A DNA stretch of 64,000 nt from Candidatus Flexicrinis proximus. Lineage in GTDB: Bacteria > Chloroflexota > Anaerolineae > Aggregatilineales > Phototrophicaceae. Of the stretch, positions 61,552-64,000 are shown in pieces; the stretch's first letter is position 1, and each line of letters begins with the position of its first letter. The translations under genes and the position numbers were made by a program. The DNA lies in NCBI GenBank assembly GCA_016712885.1, contig JADJQF010000015.1:186001-250000 (forward strand). The letters run 5' to 3'. The notes under the pieces are model-generated. The model was not told the origin of the DNA and did no database searches. It saw only the letters and a program-made list of their open reading frames with translations.

Positions 61552-61699
61552 CATGCACTTTACGCTCCAGACCCCGGCAGGTGTTTGCACTTCGGCCCCC
61601 ACGGCGAAGCGACAGCGCGTGCGCTGTCACTTCGCTGATGAGGGAGTCGAGAGGGTGACAACCCTCTCGCGGAGGCGTGGAGGTGGTGCCTCCACCTCC
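61552..61699 (+). repeat. dispersed structured intergenic repeat, copy F
   Basis: It contains ACATGCACTTTACGCTCCAG, ACCCCGGCAGGTGTTTGCAC, then a long inner hairpin built on GACAGCGC-GCGCTGTC. The right module is GATGAGGGAGTCGAGAGGG, TGACAACCCTCTCGCGGAGG and CGTGGAGGTGGTGCCTCCAC. It lies between convergent MscS and a hypothetical membrane gene. Confidence 0.75.
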
Positions 61700-61717
61700 A
61701 CTATACTAAGCCGCGCG

Positions 61718-62218
61718 CTACGGCAGCACCATCACCAGCGCCGCGAAACCCGTCGCGAAAACCAAACCCATCACCGTGCCTTTCAGGAAACCGTAGAAAT
61801 GGAACCGGTAGTTCCGCCATCCCGCCGCGCCTTCGGTGCCGAGAAACGGCGGGTGCTGCGGGTCGATCAGCGACAGACCAATGAAGTCCATCACCAGCAG
61901 ATCCCAGAGGTTCATCAGGAAGAACAGCCCGAACCCGTACAGCCACGCCATCCAGAATCCGAAGTCCGCTCCCGCCGCTGCTCTGGCATTCCGTCCCAAC
62001 ACCACCGGCAGTACGAACATAACCGGCAGTATGGCCAGGGCCAGCCAGCGGGTCTGCCGTTTTTCCGCTTCCGTTTTTGGCGCCGCTAACGCCTGAATGT
62101 CGGCTGGAAAGTCATGCAGCCACAGCCGCGGCTTCCATAGGATCGATCCGCCGATCAGGACCGTGAATGCCACGACGTACAGGGCTGCGTCAGCCGTGAA
62201 TTGCGACCATGGGAACAT
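61718..62218 (-). CDS. hypothetical integral membrane protein
   Basis: A 166-residue protein with four predicted helices (about 10-28, 58-76, 85-110 and 145-165) and an HDFP motif after the first. A central loop reads LGTEGAAGWRNYRFHFYG. AGGAGC lies 6 nt upstream of ATG 62218; a frame to 62242 is longer but has no such site. An unusual AT-rich palindromic operator lies just upstream, suggesting regulation by a dedicated repressor. Family not recognised. Confidence 0.72.
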   Translation of the reverse strand: MFPWSQFTADAALYVVAFTVLIGGSILWKPRLWLHDFPADIQALAAPKTEAEKRQTRWLALAILPVMFVLPVVLGRNARAAAGADFGFWMAWLYGFGLFFLMNLWDLLVMDFIGLSLIDPQHPPFLGTEGAAGWRNYRFHFYGFLKGTVMGLVFATGFAALVMVLP

Positions 62219-62240
62219 GATAGCTCCTGTATATAGCTTC

Positions 62241-62268
62241 ATCTAAACATATTTTTAGATTAATCTAA
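62241..62268. promoter_or_regulatory. candidate operator: palindrome TTAGATTAATCTAA with a third half-site
   Basis: 62255-62268 is a perfect 14-bp palindrome, TTAGATTAATCTAA. A further half-site ATCTAAA at 62241-62247 forms a second inverted repeat with TTTAGAT at 62254-62260. It lies 25-50 bp upstream of the membrane gene start, where a repressor of the ArsR, MarR or TetR type would sit. No regulator gene is in this window. Confidence 0.6.
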
Positions 62269-62334
62269 TTATTCTGTTCTGTCAAGCGGTTCGGCAGCAC
62301 TTTGGCTGTGGCCGTATACGTTGACATGCCAGGA

Positions 62335-62362
62335 ATCAAAAACGCCCCGAACTTGGGGCGTT
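62335..62362 (-). terminator. intrinsic terminator of the PHP-AlbA gene
   Basis: AACGCCCC (62341-62348) pairs perfectly with GGGGCGTT (62355-62362), loop 6 nt. On the minus strand it is followed by TTTTT and lies 45 bp past the stop codon at 62408. Confidence 0.85.
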
Positions 62363-62407
62363 GATTTACCGGTTTCGCGCCTTTGCGCTGTCCCTTGGAC
62401 ACGTCCT

Positions 62408-64000
62408 CTACTGCGCGTTATCCTCGGCCACGAACACCTGCCACGGCGAGTCCTGCATGGCGGCTTCGGTCACCCCAAAATACGTCCGCACCGTCCCGTC
62501 CGGCATCCGGTGCGCCAGGTCATGCCGTGTATCGCCTTTGCTCACATAGCGCCGCACCAGCCCGATCTCGCCATGCCACTGTACCTTTGATACGTTGACC
62601 GGCTCGCTCTCTGCCGTCTTGATCGCGTAGTGCCACAGCAGCCGCGCCGAACTGCGCGTTACGTTCCTGACCACATTCCCGTTCCGCAGGTCGCGCATCG
62701 CATAATAGCGCGTCCCGTCGCGGTCTTCGCCGCTCACAATCTCAACGCCTGCGCGTGGCGGCTCAATCGACGGCGTTTGTGCCATCACTTCGGCCGGAGC
62801 CGGCGCCGCGGGGGTGGGCGCAGCACTCATCGCCGGCACTACCGGTACTTCCTGCGTCGTCGACGGCGCTGGCGCTTCCGGTATATCACCTCGCAGCGCC
62901 AGTCCCTGTTTGACCAGGTTCACAATCTCGTCGCGCCAGGCCAGGTTCGTCTCCGCCTCGTCGCGCACATATATCTTGCTCTCTTCGATGGCATACGGAC
63001 GCTCATCGCCAAACGGCACCTGCACCCGTACCACCTGTTTCCCCTGAGTTTCCTGCACGTCCATCTCGACGCTGAGGTTCGGCGTGATCGACTTGCGGAT
63101 TTCGCGTTCCAGCATGTCCTGAACGCCTCGCGCATCTCGCAGTCCGGTCGGCGGCTTCTTCTTATCCGGCCCCGCTCCGATATACAGCGTCCCGCCGTTG
63201 GTGTTGGCGAACGCGCACACGTCACAGATGATCGCGCTCAGCGCGCCTTTCATGTCCGGCGTTTCGTGGAAAGCCTGAATCACGCTTGGGCCTTCCTCGC
63301 GGGCCAGCTGCACGTAATCCTGCGGCTTGTGGTTCGGCTGGTAGGCCCGCGAGCGCGAAAAGTCGCTCGACTGAAACAGTTCCAGCAGCGCCTCGAATGA
63401 CCGTTCCGGCAGCAGGTATTCCGTCACCCGTTCCCCGATACCCGGGTATGTCACGCGCCCGTTCTTATCGCGGATGCTGTCCAGCCGGTGCGCATCGCTG
63501 CCTTGCACCGCGCGCATCTTCCGCGGATATTCTGCTTTGGTCCCGTCGAAGAAACGGGCCGTAGTCCGCCGGTCGCGCTTGGTCAGGTCCGTCACTTCCA
63601 GAGCGTGCAGATGCCGGTCCTGTGTATACGCAATCCGCGTCTGGCCGCCAAAATCCAGCCCGACCATCGCCACCCCGTGCGCGCTGTTGACGTGCGCCGC
63701 GATCACGATCCCGCCTGCCTCGTTGATCATCCGGTACGCCGTCAGCACATCGGCCGACGCGCCAACTTCACTGCTTCCCACGTCCAGCGCATGCGGCGGC
63801 ACGTTCAGGCTCAGCAGCAGGTGTTCCAGCACCCTGATCGGCGTGCTCGGCGCAAAAATGCCCAGGATATGGAACCCGAAAGTCGCCGTGAATTCAAACC
63901 CCGGCAGCACCAGGATCTTGTCCAGCAGGCGGCGGTATTCTGCCACCAGCCTCTGCTCGTCTGCCGTCGCTCGACCTAGATTTTGCAGGAATTGCAGTCG
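62408..64000 (-). CDS. PHP-domain protein with AlbA-type (Schlafen-like) DNA-binding domain, partial
   Basis: The frame is open to the window edge, so at least 531 residues are visible and the N-terminus lies outside. Residues visible first belong to a PHP phosphoesterase-like domain: GFEFTATFGFHILGIF, GGIVIAAHVNSAHGV and VQGSDAHRLDSI, with the His/Asp metal ligands of PHP proteins. It is followed by an AlbA_2 domain (ICDVCAFANTNGGTLYIGAGPDK, then PFGDERPYAI and YVRDEAET). A Pro/Ala-rich linker and a C-terminal beta domain come last. PHP plus AlbA_2 suggests a nucleic-acid-directed regulator or nuclease; its role is not known. A terminator follows the stop. Confidence 0.8.
   Translation of the reverse strand, partial: RLQFLQNLGRATADEQRLVAEYRRLLDKILVLPGFEFTATFGFHILGIFAPSTPIRVLEHLLLSLNVPPHALDVGSSEVGASADVLTAYRMINEAGGIVIAAHVNSAHGVAMVGLDFGGQTRIAYTQDRHLHALEVTDLTKRDRRTTARFFDGTKAEYPRKMRAVQGSDAHRLDSIRDKNGRVTYPGIGERVTEYLLPERSFEALLELFQSSDFSRSRAYQPNHKPQDYVQLAREEGPSVIQAFHETPDMKGALSAIICDVCAFANTNGGTLYIGAGPDKKKPPTGLRDARGVQDMLEREIRKSITPNLSVEMDVQETQGKQVVRVQVPFGDERPYAIEESKIYVRDEAETNLAWRDEIVNLVKQGLALRGDIPEAPAPSTTQEVPVVPAMSAAPTPAAPAPAEVMAQTPSIEPPRAGVEIVSGEDRDGTRYYAMRDLRNGNVVRNVTRSSARLLWHYAIKTAESEPVNVSKVQWHGEIGLVRRYVSKGDTRHDLAHRMPDGTVRTYFGVTEAAMQDSPWQVFVAEDNAQ

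Noticed and set aside
1..64000. Prophage, integrase, IS element or large defence island
   Set aside because: No integrase, transposase or phage structural gene was seen; the Ubl operon, Argonaute and TIR genes lie apart, among housekeeping genes.

Overview
The window is a high-GC bacterial chromosome segment. Gene content and protein style (Lgt and lipoproteins without outer-membrane genes, single-domain response regulators, AddB-type nuclease, secreted Pro/Thr/Ala-rich proteins, carboxypeptidase Taq) best fit a Chloroflexota bacterium, probably Anaerolineae-like; this is inference from family resemblance, not a marker-gene result. Most of it is dense, ordinary chromosome: no prophage, integrase, transposase or CRISPR array was seen.

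Layout. 1-5.3 kb (minus): a partial membrane protein, a hypothetical protein, a covalent-flavin SolA-like oxidase, a FlgD-like surface protein, a DsbA-like thiol protein and NusB. 5.6-8.2 kb (plus): tandem secreted alpha/beta hydrolases, the second frameshifted. 8.3-11.4 kb (minus): a compact ubiquitin-like conjugation operon, Ubl > E2 > JAB::E1 fusion > membrane partner. 11.8-16.3 kb (plus): response regulator, NERD-like membrane protein and AddB-like nuclease, joined by 0-2 bp. 16.3-22.1 kb: recR-ybaB, a lipid/lipoprotein cluster (PlsC-like, lipoprotein, CDP-alcohol phosphatidyltransferase, lgt) and tRNA-Pro(CGG). 23.4-25.8 kb: ABC ATPase with an ABC-2::SpoIIM fusion permease. 28.1-30.2 kb: a long prokaryotic Argonaute, frameshifted and with a degenerate catalytic tetrad. 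30.6-43.7 kb: peptidases, nitrilase-like amidase, two GH13 enzymes, a PfkB kinase and SDR enzymes. 44-50 kb: flippase, FmdB, M28 peptidase, Ndk. 50.2-56.5 kb: two very large acidic TPR proteins studded with an acidic-Trp-Leu/Met motif, one with six 81-bp tandem repeats. 57.8 kb: a TIR-domain protein. 58.9-64 kb: YjjX, CPBP protease, MscS channel and a PHP-AlbA protein running off the edge.

Three themes deserve attention. First, systems often tied to defence: the Ubl/E2/E1-JAB operon, the Argonaute, the TIR protein and possibly the AlbA/PHP protein; they are not adjacent to one another. Second, a dispersed structured intergenic repeat, six copies plus a remnant, mostly between convergent genes. 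Third, five otherwise well-conserved genes carry one or two single-base frameshifts, some at homopolymers, which suggests assembly or sequencing indels as much as true pseudogenes; the Argonaute is one of them.
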